Positions 11,210-25,200 of a DNA stretch of 64,000 nucleotides are shown here, one piece after another (position 1 is the first letter of the stretch; every line of letters begins with the position of its first letter). Source of the DNA: Erythrophleum ivorense (Eukaryota; Streptophyta; Magnoliopsida; Fabales; Fabaceae). Location of the stretch: positions 2,366,001-2,430,000 of the forward strand of contig JAIUCV010000004.1 in NCBI GenBank assembly GCA_026724425.1, read 5' to 3'. The notes below the pieces were generated by a model. That model did not search any database, was not told where the DNA came from, and was given only the letters and a program-made list of their open reading frames with translations. A program made the translations under genes and the position numbers.

Positions 11210-14200
11210 TCTCTTTCTTTCTTCCTAATCCTCTTCTTGAATTTTGGCAAGTCCACCGCTTCGTTCTTTTCTCCCGGTTTTGCTTTGTACCCATCCTTTA
11301 TCATTTTCCAACTCTGTTGATATTCTTGACTTTAATGCCTCATCTTCATCAAAGCGTCGATTAAGACCTGCAGCTTCTTGACGTGTGTGCTAACGGATAT
11401 ATGAGGAGACAAGGCGCGGGTCAATTCATTGCATGTGATCGGCGGTTGAGCCATCAAGTTACAATAAATGAGGTCGTTCGATTCATTTTTTTTTTTTTTG
11501 GGAAAAAAGTGAGCTGTTTGATGATAACAACAATTTTTCTGCTCCAAAAAAAAAAGTAAGAAATTAAAGATTTTTTTAATAATAAATAGAAGTAAATTTT
11601 TTTTAAAGATAATCGTACTTATTTAAGATTATTAATTTTCATAATTATTTCAATTTTTCCTGTCCTTTTAAAAGCATTTCATTTTTAGTAATTTGATAAT
11701 AACAAAAACAATTGTTTTTGAAAGTTTATCAAATATAATAATATTGATAAAAACATTTATTATGTTGTTGCCAAATGTAGACTACATCTTTTTCATAGTG
11801 CTTCTTATAAAACTTTATTTGAAAAAATGCTACTTTAAAATTTATAAAAATATTACAATAATCCCATACAAGCCCCAGTAAAAATAAAATATGAGTTAAA
11901 TAATTTCAAATTAGTATTTTATCTTTTATTTTGTCCATAAGTGTCCTAAACTATCGAGTCTACTAACTCAGTCGTCGTTGTTGAGATGATTGTAATTATG
12001 TTAAAATAACATCTCACACAGCTGTTGGTTCTATTTTGCCTAATTTCTAAAATCTTTCAATTAAGACTTGAACCAACTTGAGTAAAAATTGGAAGAGGAA
12101 CTATAGGATAACTAACAAAGCAAAAACATGTGAGACATTTATCTCAAAATTGTTAAAATTATCTTACCAGCAACTATATTGACAAACTTGACAATTTGAA
12201 GCACTTATTGATAAAATATTAAAAATAATAATAATAAGAGACTATTTTGACACCTTTTAAATTTAAGAGATCAATTTAAAAATTAAAATAAAATTATGGG
12301 ACCAACTATTAATTTAATCTATATATTACTTTAATGCAATAAAACCCTAAAATTGTATAACAAACTCTAATAAAATATTTAGGATGTTATTATCTTACAG
12401 TTATGATATATTGGATACTCTATTATAGGTTATCGAGGTATAAAATACTAAATTTAAGTAGTGTGTGACTATTGAAAAATTAACATAGAAAGAATACAAG
12501 TGGTATTCTATAAATGTTAATAAAGCAAAAATAGGCATGACATGAGATCTCGATAATTTTTTAAGATTAAATTTAGAGACAGTTCTCTATATCAATTGAA
12601 TCATTTCTTATTAGTTCATGAATATGATGTCATCTATTTAAAAAGTGATAGATTGAGATATGCAAAAGCCATATACTCTTAATCTCTCTTTCTTTTAGCG
12701 TTAAGTCCCACATTTTCTATGTCCATCTCTCCCCAACAGAATAACATTCTATATAAGAGAAGATCAATTTTGTCTTTATAACTTTATTCTTAGATTTTCT
12801 AATAGGATTATAACATGTGTAATTTTTTTAAAAAAAATCTAATTATATGATATTGAGTTGTAAAAACTATATAATTATTATGTTATTATTTAAAAAAATC
12901 ATATACTTATTATATTTTAATTAAATAATTTAATGGTAAAGATATAAATAACTATATATGAATTTTCTTTTCCAATTTTTACTAGGTACCATTCAAAATT
13001 GTGAGATCTTACAACATTTTGGATGACATTCGTCATCTTAGATATCAACGTATGAAATACAAGCATCTTGGATATAGACTATAATATAACAAATGTTTAA
13101 TTAATTTTAAGAGCAAATTATTATAACCTCTTCTAAATTTTAAATAAATCACACAAACATTCTTTTTGTTTCAAAAATACATAAGATTTCCTTTAGATGT
13201 AATATATATTGCAAGAACTTCTAATACTATTTATATTCTATTAACAAAGTTAACTTTTTACATAAAATATAATTATCTTGGATATAGACTATAATATAAC
13301 AAATGCTTAATTAATTTTAAGAGCAAATTATTATAACCTCTTCTAAATTTTAAATAAATCACACAAACATTCTTTTTATTCCAAAAATAGATAAAATTTC
13401 CTTTAGATTTAATATACATTGCAAAAACTTCTTAGACTGTTTATATTCTATGAACAAAGTTAACTTTTTACATAAAATATATTTCTCCTAAAAAGAATTT
13501 ACTTAATTGTTTTTACTATCATTTTAAGAATAAAATCAATTTCAGAGCTTGATATCACAATTATACACTACTCCAACTAAAAATTTAAATAAATAACATG
13601 TATCATATAGATATAAGGACAACAAATAGTGAAGGTAGAATGTAACATACTTTTTTTTTTTTAAAGGAGCGTTAGCATACTTTAAAAAATACATTTTGTA
13701 TAAAAAATTTTATTGACAAAAAATGAAAAATAAAAAAATTTTAAAATAAGAAAAATATCGGTATAATAGACTCTAATTTTAATGTTAAAATTCTCCAAAT
13801 CTTGAATGACATAATCTTTGTGAATGAGTTGCGCACCCATGCCTTATGCATTGACTCCACTAACAGTTTTACCTAACCAGTGCGTTACACATGAAAAGCA
13901 ATATTGGATATTATTTCTCAGGAAAGCATACCCCCTTCTAGTCAACGCAAAATGATTCAAATCCTTCACTTCAGAGATTGAATAGGAAGTCTCCGAGGGG
14001 AGCGTATACATAATTAGGCGCTTACTTCCTCCCCCGGACATATTTTGAGACTTACATCTTTGTTTAATATATATAGAATTAGGAAAGAAAATGAAAATAA
14101 AAGAAATAATTTTATAAATAAAAAATAACATTTGTATTTTTATTTTTAAAAAGTGAAAAAAAAATATAAATATTCTTGAATAATAATTATAAGAATATAA

Positions 14201-14341
14201 TAAATATTATTATTTTAAATTTTTTATTTGTTTTCTTTGATAACCAAACAGGGCATTATTCCCTGCTTAACATCGAATATAATCCTTACTAGTACAAGTA
14301 AATTGTTGTTGTTTCCAATTAAATCCTATTTTAACAGAAGC
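11210..14341. other. Spacer between copies A and B
   Basis: AT-rich sequence without a credible gene; short frames at 11332-11547 and 11693-11881 have no recognisable content. The part just above 11210 is the 5' flank of copy A and resembles the flanks of copies B and C. From about 11940 the spacer aligns in blocks with the B-C spacer (from about 28140), so it belongs to the duplicated unit. It holds a 210-bp tandem duplication (13065-13484). Near 14241 an AACCAAACAGGGC motif resembles the end of a small inverted-repeat element. No clear promoter element could be fixed. Confidence 0.7.
13065..13484. repeat. 210-bp tandem duplication
   Basis: Two adjacent copies, 13065-13274 and 13275-13484, both beginning ATCTTGGATATAGACTATAA and differing at a few percent of positions. 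The homologous stretch of the B-C spacer (about 29130-29345) has a single copy, so the doubling happened after the gene array formed. Confidence 0.9.
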
Positions 14342-15122
14342 CTAATTATTGCTTCCCGAATCACAAAAGCGATGGGGTTGTCTAAGCTTATTAACATTTA
14401 CTCTTGAGGGAGAGAGATCACAGTTAATAAACTTCCTCTCTTTCAAGCTTTCCACAGTCTCCCTCAGGCTCCCTTCCAATGGAATAAACGTATCAATTCC
14501 CAATGTCTTTGGCTTCCCTGTGGAGATCTGATACTTTGGCACCAAGGGTTTGTTGTCCACACACCTATCAACTGAGAAACAAAGACATGAAATTAGCAAA
14601 GATCAGAAACACGAATTTGAACTAAAAAAATATATTCCTGGATACAAAGAAGTGAGTGCAAGCCATTTTGGCCATTAATTGAAAGACTACAATCAAAAGG
14701 TATTTTCACCGACTCTGAGGAACAGGTGATCATCATCGGGCACTTTAATGCAATCTCACGTTCATCCGCCAAAGACAAACGTTATAGTTAGAAAATCTCA
14801 TCCAGTCCACAAACCCATAGGTATGGTGATTGGTCAACATACAAGATGGTGAACATGTCTGCTGAATGAAAAACAGATATTACAATTTCAAGTTTCTCTT
14901 TCGTGTCCATGCTTCATTTCAAGTTTAGCATATAGAGAAAGATCAAAATAAGGGAAACTGACATCAATACTTCTGTCGGAAGGCTAAAGGGAACAAAATA
15001 CTAAATGAAGGCTTAAATATAAATATAACACGAAATTCTGAGACTACGTAGATATCTAGGTGCACGACAATTGAACAAAACTTTGAGTCATGAGTTTATG
15101 TTAAAAATAATAATAATTTTGG

Positions 15123-18100
15123 GATGTTAATGATGCTTAGTTGAGGACTTCATGGACCAAACTGACTAATGGAAGTCCAAGTGTAAGGCCTATAAAACCT
15201 AATGGTCGATGATCTTTGAAAAACCAGGACTTTTGTCATTATTATGCCATTTGGAGAGCTCATTTCGAGCTTGTTGTCGTGAAAATTGAAATTTACATGG
15301 TTCGGATCATTTTGGGGCTAAAAATCCTTCATTTTCATATATTTCGAAACTATTCTAGTTACTTTCTTGTTTCGAGACATTTGTTTGTTATTTTATAGTA
15401 TTATTTTTATTTCTTTTTAATTAAAAGTTATTTTTTTTACTTAGTAGAGTTTATTAGAATTTTTTATAAGGTCCTTAAAATGTTGTTTCAAATTATTTAT
15501 AAATAAAACAATTATTTAATATCTTATTGTGTTAGTATTCTTGTTTACATTTGCATATGTGCAAACCTATTTTACCATTGATACATGTCATACTTACATT
15601 TATCTAACTCATTCATGCAATTTATGAAATTAGAGGCAAAGTTCACATCCACTTTTAGGATTTTCAAATGACTCGGCTTACATGTCATATGAAGTTATAG
15701 GGTCCAAATTTGATTCTTTTTTTTCTTTTATTCCTATTCATAATAAACAAATTTTTTTAAATCAATTTTATCATGATTAGCACGTGGAATAACTTAAAAG
15801 TGTCATAAACCCAAAATCACATAAACACCACAATTCTGCACTAATTTTAAAAATTTATAGCCCCAGCTACAAAATTCCAATTCATGCAATTTAAGTGTCT
15901 ATAAAAAGTTTAAGATGTGAACTACATACCGTAAAAAATTCAAATAAGTCTAAATTTATTTAGACTATGAAATTTAATGAAATAGTAACCTGGTTCGGAA
16001 CATGAATACTACCAGACACCTAAATTAGCCTCCAAATTCAAAAATGTATAACTTTTGTTACACAATTCCGATTTAAGCACTCTTAGTAGATATGGAAATC
16101 TTATAATATCAAATATATGCCTATAAATTTTCATGAATATCAGAACCCATTTGATCCCTCAAAGACTTGAAAAACCAGATCTGCACTGAGTGAAAAGCAT
16201 TAGGGCCAAAGCGAAAATTTTGCAAAACTTTAAAAATTCATGAAATATTTTATACAACTTCAAAATTTTTGATTCTTAACTTATTAAAAAGCCCTGCTAA
16301 AGGTCTAAATGTATGTCAAATCTTAGACTCAAACTAAGTTATTTAGACTACTTTTGACATTAGAGTTTTTTAGTTCTCATTTAAGACCAATTTTTGGATC
16401 AATTTGGACTAATTGGTATTTAAATGGAATTCTTTCACCTGGAGCAAGTTTTAATCTTCCTAAATGATATTTCTAATCATTCCAACACATGAAAAAAGGC
16501 TTGGATCAAAATTTGGCCCCTTGACATTCAAGATTGTACACATACATCATAGTACCTCACATGTCATTTGCTACCATAACACTTATACATTATCAAAAAT
16601 TGTCATACATTCATATTCTCATGCTTTTACATATGGTCCTATCATCATACATGTAAAATATACATTGTTTAACATCATGCACCATTAAGGATACAAAAGA
16701 ACGTCATAACATTACATATATCAAAATCTAATACATATAACATTTCTTATACATCATTCATAGCATTTAGGTCTTCTCAACATCTTTGCTTTGACTTAGG
16801 GACCTTGAAAATGGTTAGTAAGAATATGGAGGTGAGATTTTGGGAGAATTTCAATAGCTAATTTTAACCAATTCAATGCATACATGAATGTCATAAGTAA
16901 ATGCAATGCATGTGGTACAAGAATACTATGCATACACATCATGTGGCTCAAATGCATCATATAGCATAAAAACTCATTTATACATAAGTTATGGCATCAT
17001 CATAAACTTGTTAGGCTCAACTATTCTAAACTCAGGGCCAAGAAAGAGCGATTGCGCTCAATTCTATGCCTTAGAGAGTTAGGAACTAACACATTTCCTT
17101 TTCATACACATATGGTACTTATATAGCTTATTTGAAAAACATAATAGAACATTTCCCATGAAAGTATCAAGCAACAATATGTACAAGCATTTTAACTCAT
17201 TTAAACATTCAAATGTATGCAAGAAAGGGAGATGAAGCTACCTTGAAGCTTGTAGAAACTCTAAGTGTCACTAACCCACTTCTTGGTTCACTTAGCTTGG
17301 CTTTCTTGGGCTTGACAACCACACTTAGATGAATTTGAGTTAGATGGACCTACATATAGCTATTACAAGATAAATTAATTAATTGAACTCATTCTAGGCC
17401 TCATCATTTCTATTGAATCTCATCTAAGTCAAAGGTGGTACATAAAGCTAGTTTAGTCTTATTATGAAGCTACTCTTTGTTTTTTACTCTTATTTGCTAT
17501 AAGCTTTATAACTCTAAACAAATCCATTTGAATTATTACATGTTTGATTAGAAGAGTTTAAAACTAACTTGCTTCATTAACCCAATTTAGACTCTAAAAA
17601 TTCAACTTTCATTCTAGAGCTTCTAATATCAATCTAATGGTTTTATAACTATTTAATCATCATATCTAAATCTCTAAATTCATTAGAATTCAAAAAATCA
17701 CTCCCTAAGTACTCCATTAAGTCTTGGCCGAGACGCCACCCAAGGAGAAGCTATATGGAGTTTTATTGATTCTTTCTTGGATTTAGAGGCATGGCCATGT
17801 TCCTTAGCTTCTCTTTTATCTAATCATAGTTTCATAAAGTTCAAAATGCCTCATAATAGTCTTAAAACTTCCTAGGTGCAATGGAAACCATAACTTCCTT
17901 ATCTTGAATTCTAAAACTTTTCCATTAATTCCAATGGCATAATCTAAATCCTCATGCCTCAAAACACCTAGTTTAGCATTGTTTCCATGCAAAAAATTTC
18001 CTTTCTTAGAGATCAAGGCAGGCCGAATAGGGAGGAGGAGAAGATACCAAGAAGAGACTAATTTCCCACTATGATTTATACATCATCTTAAAACTTATCA

Positions 18101-18948
18101 AGTGGGAAAATTAATATAAAACTTGTTTTCCTCAAATATTCTCCTTCTTCCAAAAGTTTAACCATGAAAACCTTCCTTTTAGGACACTAAAATTACCAAA
18201 AAAAAAAAAGTAAAGAGAGAAGAAGTTTGGTGAAGGAAGTAGCATGAAAAGAGTGCAAAATCTTACCTTTTCTTGGCTTGGTTTCCTTCTCTTTTCTCTT
18301 CCTTCTCGTGCAACACAAGGTGCTAGTTCAAAGGCTTCAAATCCAGTTTTGAGGAGTTAAGGATGTGGCTGTCTTGATATAAGAAGGAAAGGAGATGTTT
18401 TAAACATTTTCTTAAATTCCTATTATATCCTTCTACTTTAATTCCTCCGTTTATACTTGTTTTAGCTTTTAAAACCGTCTATTCCATATGAAAATTTAGA
18501 TCCTCTAATTTATTAAAAATATTTAATTTTAATATTAGGGGATTCAAACCATTCTGAATTATCTAGTCAAAGTTTAAATTAATCAATGACTTAAAACGTA
18601 CATTGGAAAGGCTTTGGCCATTCTAAAGACGCCTATAATTTTTAGAGTCTCTGAAAACCTTTGAAAATTTAATTTTATCATTTAAAACTTCTTTTTTTGA
18701 GTTTCTAAAAAGTTATCTGAAATTATGAAATTGCCACTACATATATGATTAAATTTATTTAGCCCTTTTTGTTTTAGTTTCGAGCCATCTGCAACCTTAT
18801 ATTTTCATTTTTAAATGCCTAAATTATTATTCTAACCTTATTTTATTTCATTCTAGGGTTCTTTTATATCTCATCAATTTTGGCTAAATTTGAAAAAACT
18901 GAATATGACAATACACATTCCTCGTTGCATCAATCATTCATACTAATA
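15123..18948. mobile_element. About 3.8-kb insertion in intron 5 of copy B, unclassified
   Basis: Copy B intron 5 aligns with copies C and D up to about 15120 and again with copy D from about 18949 (ACTAATATAAGGA). The sequence between has no counterpart in C or D. It contains no recognisable transposase or polyprotein and only short chance frames. It includes TATAAG near 18379 (+) and several purine-rich runs around 18200-18320. A long non-coding LTR element (LARD-like) is a plausible class, but I could not pair LTRs by eye. Boundaries are approximate. Confidence 0.5.
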
Positions 18949-21900
18949 TAAGGATAAGATGCACCAGAAGAAAGGTAAGAGTAGAGGCGAACATGATAAA
19001 TTCAAAATATGCCAGTGGAATTATAGTTTGCTTTATGTTTAAATCAAACCCTTAATTTCCTTTTTAGGTTTCGCTACACCATATAACAAGGTCTTCAATA
19101 TGAAATAGAACATAAACACATTATTTATCCTTAAATGGTCCATGCACAACAACTAAAAGAAACAACAGAACCTAGATTTCCTCCCCCTTCCCCCTAACAG
19201 AGGGGAGGCATATGATACCATGATAAGAATAAATAGCAAAGTGATTTGGCAAAGATTAGATTTAAATAAAGTTTCTTAAATTGCTATCAAGTTTTTCAAT
19301 AAAAACATGATATATTAAAACATGTATTTTAAAAACTTAATCATGTAAAAAAATATTTACATGTCAATTTTTATTAAAAATTTTGATAATAAATACTTAT
19401 AAATTGTTTCCATTTGTAAAATGTAAGAAGATAAGACAAGTTTACTGCTTATGAAATTTATTTATAATGAAGGCTAAATAACTTGTAGTACGAACAAATG
19501 AGATGATGTCACAACTATAGGACACTAAATAGTAAAGGAATACAACTCCCATTTGCATTGAAATTGAGCTACTTTGTTGCTTTTTATTTTTATTTTTAAG
19601 CTACTCTTTGTTTCTTTTTGGAGGATGTCTTATTCTCCTCTTTTGTAACTCTATTATTTCTAAATTTAATATCCTTTTCTACCAATATATATATATATAT
19701 ATATGAATTAATTACATTTACCTTCCCTAAAGTATTCAAGACCTACATTCACATCTCCTTTAGTTTCGATTTCACTTTGGTTTATAATACCTACACTAAA
19801 GCTCCTAGTTTCAAATATTAAACTAGCTTGCCTAAGTTTATGCTTTCATAAAATACTTACTTGTCTTTCCCGATCTATGTCTAATATGTTGATATATTCA
19901 CTTGGCTTTCTGGTGATTTAGGTTGCTGAGAGTTTTCGAAGGAAAAGCGCACTAGTTTCACGAGGATCTAAGCTTTGTTAACACTTCTTTCACAGAGGAG
20001 AGGTCTTAGTGTAAGTTGAAAGCAAAAAGGTGTGAGTGAAAGTTAGGAAAAATCTCTAGAGAGGTGAATGTAATTTGTCATATATGTGTGTGTCAAAGAG
20101 AAAGAGAGGGTTCGCAAATGGAGATTTGAATTCATGTTATATGCATTCTTGGAATATAAAAATAATTAACTTACTTCTTTAAAAGTTGTAATATTGGATA
20201 TAGCTCATGCAAAATCTTCACAATATCTGAGTGGGGCTACTGTCTCAACCAAACAATACCTTTCGCTAGCCAAAGAAATCTCAAATGCCTAAATATGGGC
20301 ATTTAAATTCTCACTTGACCAATGACTTTGATAATAACAAAAGTCAAAATTTTTTCATGTAAAAACCTATTATCTTTTAATCTATTTTAATAGTTGACTT
20401 ATCTTTGTTTGAAAGAAAAAGCATTAATGAATATAAGACAATTTTTGTCCACTCTTGGTCAGGAAAATTGTAATATGGTATGAATGTGTTATTCTTTTTG
20501 TCTCTCTTTTTTGCAACTACCTCTTTTGTGAGGAAAAGTGAAAATCTTTATCTAACCTATGAAACAAGTATTCAATAGCACTTATAAAGATTAAACAAGA
20601 TGTTTTGCTTGGGAAAAATTCTCTATGCTACAAGGTGCTATTGAAAAGGAATCTTGTGAACGTTAAAGAAATGGTCCCTCTGTTTTAGCTTAAAAGCTAC
20701 TGCTATCATTGTTCTACCTTTAACAGCTAGAAGTTGGTGAAAATATATAAATATGTGGAAGACTTAAGTATAAATTATAGAAATATATTCAAGCATTTAA
20801 AAGAGCATTTATTTCTTTAAAAAAATATTCTTAATTTCTGGTATATTAGCTTTTTAGAAATATTTACTAAACTTAGTGAAATCTCTAAGTAGAGGGTAAA
20901 TATTCTTGCAATATTATAATTTTTAACTCTCTAGAAGTGAGAATGAGTTGAGAGTAAATTGTAAAAAATCCTATATAAAAAGTTCAATGTGAACTTGTAA
21001 AATTTGTGCTAATAGTAAGCACATAAAACTAGCAAGTTGTAAAATTTGTTGATTGAAGGAAAAACCCTTAAGATTTTAAGGCGATTAGACATAGGCCTAT
21101 TAAGCCCGAATCATAATGAAGTTGATATTGTATTTCTCTTTCACTTTATCTCTATTAATTAGTTACATATCCTACTAACTCCACTTTTGGAGGATCCTTC
21201 ATTTGCATATAAAAGCTCATTCCACTTTCATGTTATAGCTAGCTTCACTTACAAATAATAATTTGCTTCATCTATCTGTTTCAGCTTACTCCATTTGCTT
21301 ACTGTTTGCTCGCTCCACTTTGTATCTTTTCCACTTTTATATTTGTAAAATTTTATATCATTTAATTTTCTGTATATCACACAAGCCCCATATAGCTCTT
21401 TCTTTGATATTTGTGTTAATATGCAAGTCTAGTTCAAAATTGGTGATTCACTATTTTTACATTGTAGGAAGGCTACTTTCCCTTGGAATGATTTTCTGAA
21501 GTTCTTAAAGAAAATTAAGTTTGTCCTTTTACTTTGAAGCAATTTCATATGTTGTGTTTTAATGGTTTTTGTAAGATTGAGGATGCAAAAATTCTGACTT
21601 TCCAAGACAGTATATAGTTTTTGTAGTTCTATAATGTATTTAACTAAAACAGAATGCTCTTCAAGGTTGTCCCTTTGCCCTACATATGATAGGGTACAAG
21701 ATTGTGTTTATGGTTTCTTTTTAGTTATCTGCTCTTGGTTGTTTTCAAGGAGTATCCATATGCAAAGAGTTTGGACACACTGCTCCATTTATGTCTATGA
21801 CTCCTTATTTTCTTCTAGCTTCTCTGCTTTTGAGGATATGTTATCCTCCCCCTAGTTATGTTTCTACTTATATCTATACAATAAAATTTCTTCTTTTATA

Positions 21901-22254
21901 CAAAAATAAAACCATGATCTTTTCTTTTTGTCTTAGTTTACTAATGCCAACTCAAAAGGATAGTAGCATAGAGCACTATTGTTTTGAGTCTCTGATCTAG
22001 CATAATGGTACGCATTGTGATTCCAATCATAAGTCAACATTAAGTCTCTGATTAAAATTATTATAGCCCACCTTTTCTTATCCCTAAGTACATACCTCAT
22101 AATACCACTTTAACATTTTAATGCCAATTCCTTTTTCAATTAACTAGAGCCAGAACAAGCATTCAATTGAAAAGAGCAAGCAACCTAGATGCAGACAAAT
22201 CACAATATTTCTATAATCTATAAAGCATGAACCTTATGAGTATTTAAAAATTAC
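18949..22254. other. Introns 5 (part) and 4 of copy B
   Basis: Apart from exon 5 (about 20175-20323) this holds no gene. The 18949-19160 part aligns with copy D at 52745-52965. From about 21885 to exon 4 the sequence aligns with copy A at 6930-7320. An (AT)n run lies near 19684-19704. Frames at 19618-19821, 21263-21499, 21634-21855 and 21791-22000 have no family signature and look accidental. Confidence 0.6.
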
Positions 22255-25200
22255 CATCTATTAGATTAAATATTGCAACAGAATTTTCGTTAAGTAATGG
22301 TTGTAGGAATGGCCTAATCACCACTGCTGGGTTGAGAGCATCCATGTCAATGTTGTTTTCTTTTGCAAATTTTCAAGCGGCATCTTAGATCAATGTCTTG
22401 GAAAGTATATACCAAAGCTAAAAGCACAAAACAAAAATAGTAGGAAACTTGAAGAGCATTGTAGAATACTATCTATGACAAACACCATATTTGCACACAT
22501 TGGAAGTTGGAACATATACATTAGCACTATTGTTCAGCAGCAATTGTCTAGTACATACAATGTTGAAAATACTGAGCTATTCTTAAATAAACTAACTAGG
22601 AAGACTACTAAAGCAATTTAGCATATCCATAAGCAATCTCTACATTACAGTTACAAGTGCATGATTCCAAGACCACAAGGAACTGACTTCAGTCATATTT
22701 GAAACAATATGTAGCCTTCATGCAGGATGAAGTTACAAAAAAAGTTGACCTCATTACCAATTGCTCATGAGCACATTGAATGATTGGAGTATATTTAAGT
22801 GAAATAGGGTCTGCAAGCTTATGACAATGTTTAAATTATCAAGCTTGGTTGAGTATACCTTGTTGACAAGGTTACATATATATATATATATATATTTTTA
22901 ATAGAAATTGATAAGCATTCTACACAAAAATGGTAAACTTAGTTTAATCTAAATGACAACAAGGGATCTAATTTTGAAACAAAGTCCTAATTGGTTATGA
23001 AAACTAAGGTAACTTTTTTATTTGGTTTTAACACTAAGTGTACTTTAAATTGAAATGCATTTTAATATTTTGCTATGTATTATATCCATGATAACAGTCA
23101 AATAACTGTCTTTTATCTATTTCTTTTAAAAAAGAAATGTCTTCCATTTTACTTTAGATGTGTCCCATAGTTCAAATGTATGTAAGAAATCACCGACCAT
23201 GGAGTCAACATGTTTAATTAACAAAACAAGAAATCATGCTATTCTAATTAGCCAATGTGCAAGACATGCAAACAGCATTTAGATTGAAAACATGCTATCC
23301 CAACTCTACGTAGCATTAGTTACAATCACACATGCAACCTGCATTACTTGCAAACTTCAATTCAATGTAAGTATAGTGCAATATAGCCCATTCCTCGAAT
23401 TCCCTACACATATATGGATTTGAAAACCAACTCTCAACAACTACAACTTTAGGGTTCTAGGCTTTCCATTATATGAAACTGCAATCATGGAAGAAGTTAA
23501 GACAATTAGTTTCACAAATAGTGATTTTGCACATGATTTAAGAATATTAAGAGTTCCCTTGATTGTTAGGTAAAGTAGTTCAATTTGAAATGAGAAACGC
23601 AATACATAGAATTTAGTAAATAAGCCAATTGTTCTTTTTTAATCAAACAAAAAATGGTAATTTAAATGGTTGTTAGAGACTTGTGATTTATTTAAATTTG
23701 TGAGAATTTAGCTCATAATCTCAAATCACAAACTTCTAAAAGCTTACACATATAACTAATAGCTAATAAAAATTCATATACAACCTACAACTCATCATAA
23801 AATGAAAAAAAAAAAACTAATTTGTATGACCATAACAAATATCAACAATGAATGTTAATAGTGCAGAACAAAAAATGCCAAATCCTTAGCACTAAAGAGT
23901 TTATACTAATTTTTACCCTTGACTAATAGATTTCCCAAAAAAAAAAAGGTCAAAGTTCTAACCCTGAAATATTCAAAAGAATTCACCACATTCTTTGGAT
24001 GTCAATTATGCTAAGAAATTACTAACTGCATTGTACTAACTATAAATCCCATCAATAATCAAAATAAATAGATAAAAAATGAGCCTTAGAGGTAAAGGCC
24101 CAAGCTACAGTCATTTCTTTGCTTCTAAAAGGCATTGCTCCAACTAAAGAAATGAAGGGTAGCAGCTAGCAGTCATGCCTCTCTTCATTTTTCTGGCCTG
24201 TTACATCATGGATAGCAGGCACCTAAGGCATGATACCCTATTCTTTATAGTAATTTGCATAAATCTCCAAAAATTTGCCCATTAGTTAATGGAAAACTCA
24301 AAAAATTGTGATACTTGAAGTCTAAGAGAACATACTGAACTCATTAAATAGGCTATTTTACTACTTGCCAAGGGCAAAGAAAGGGGCAAGCTTCTGGTAA
24401 GGATCACTACAACTGTCTATATGTACTTGGAAAATTAATAGCCTACTTAAGACGAAATGAAATTTTAAAGTTTTTGTCCTCCTATTATAGGGCCTTTTCA
24501 TTTCTAAGCAGGAATAATTTTTTAATTTCGCATTTAGAAATGCATAGAAGACTTTTTCATAATGCATCTCCCACTCTACTCTATCTCCTCTAAACCATTA
24601 AAGGATATTCAAAATCGCTAAAGAGATTCTTTAAACAGATTAAAGCATTCAAAAAAGACATCATTAAAAAAGGTTTAAAGCATTCCTTATGAACCTGTGG
24701 GTCATTGACATCATAAAAACAAGAAGATGCAGTATGGAAGACACCCTTACACCCCTCAACAGCCGGGTCAAAGGAACCTTCTTCCAAGAGATTTGCTTTA
24801 ATCAGGTGCAATCTCTCCATCAAGTTTAAGCAAGTGGTCTATCTTTCCTGAATCATCTGCAAGGAGTTACAAACCATCACTAATCGGTAACTCAAAATGG
24901 AGGAGCAGCATATAAGAAACAACAGAATAGAATTGATTCATCTTAGATAATAGAAAAACTTAGAAGGCAAAATAAAATGGCATATTTTGGGAATCTAACT
25001 AAGGAGCGGAAAACAAATAAAAATATTTATCCACAATATAATATTATGTTTATGTATACTTATTGTATTAGTATTTTCGCTTGTTGAATACACATATATT
25101 TACTTCCATAATCAAAATAATATTTTTCCCGATATGGCCAAAATTTTACTATCAAGAATCACAATGTCCATTACAAAAGGCAATATCAGAGCCGTAGGCT

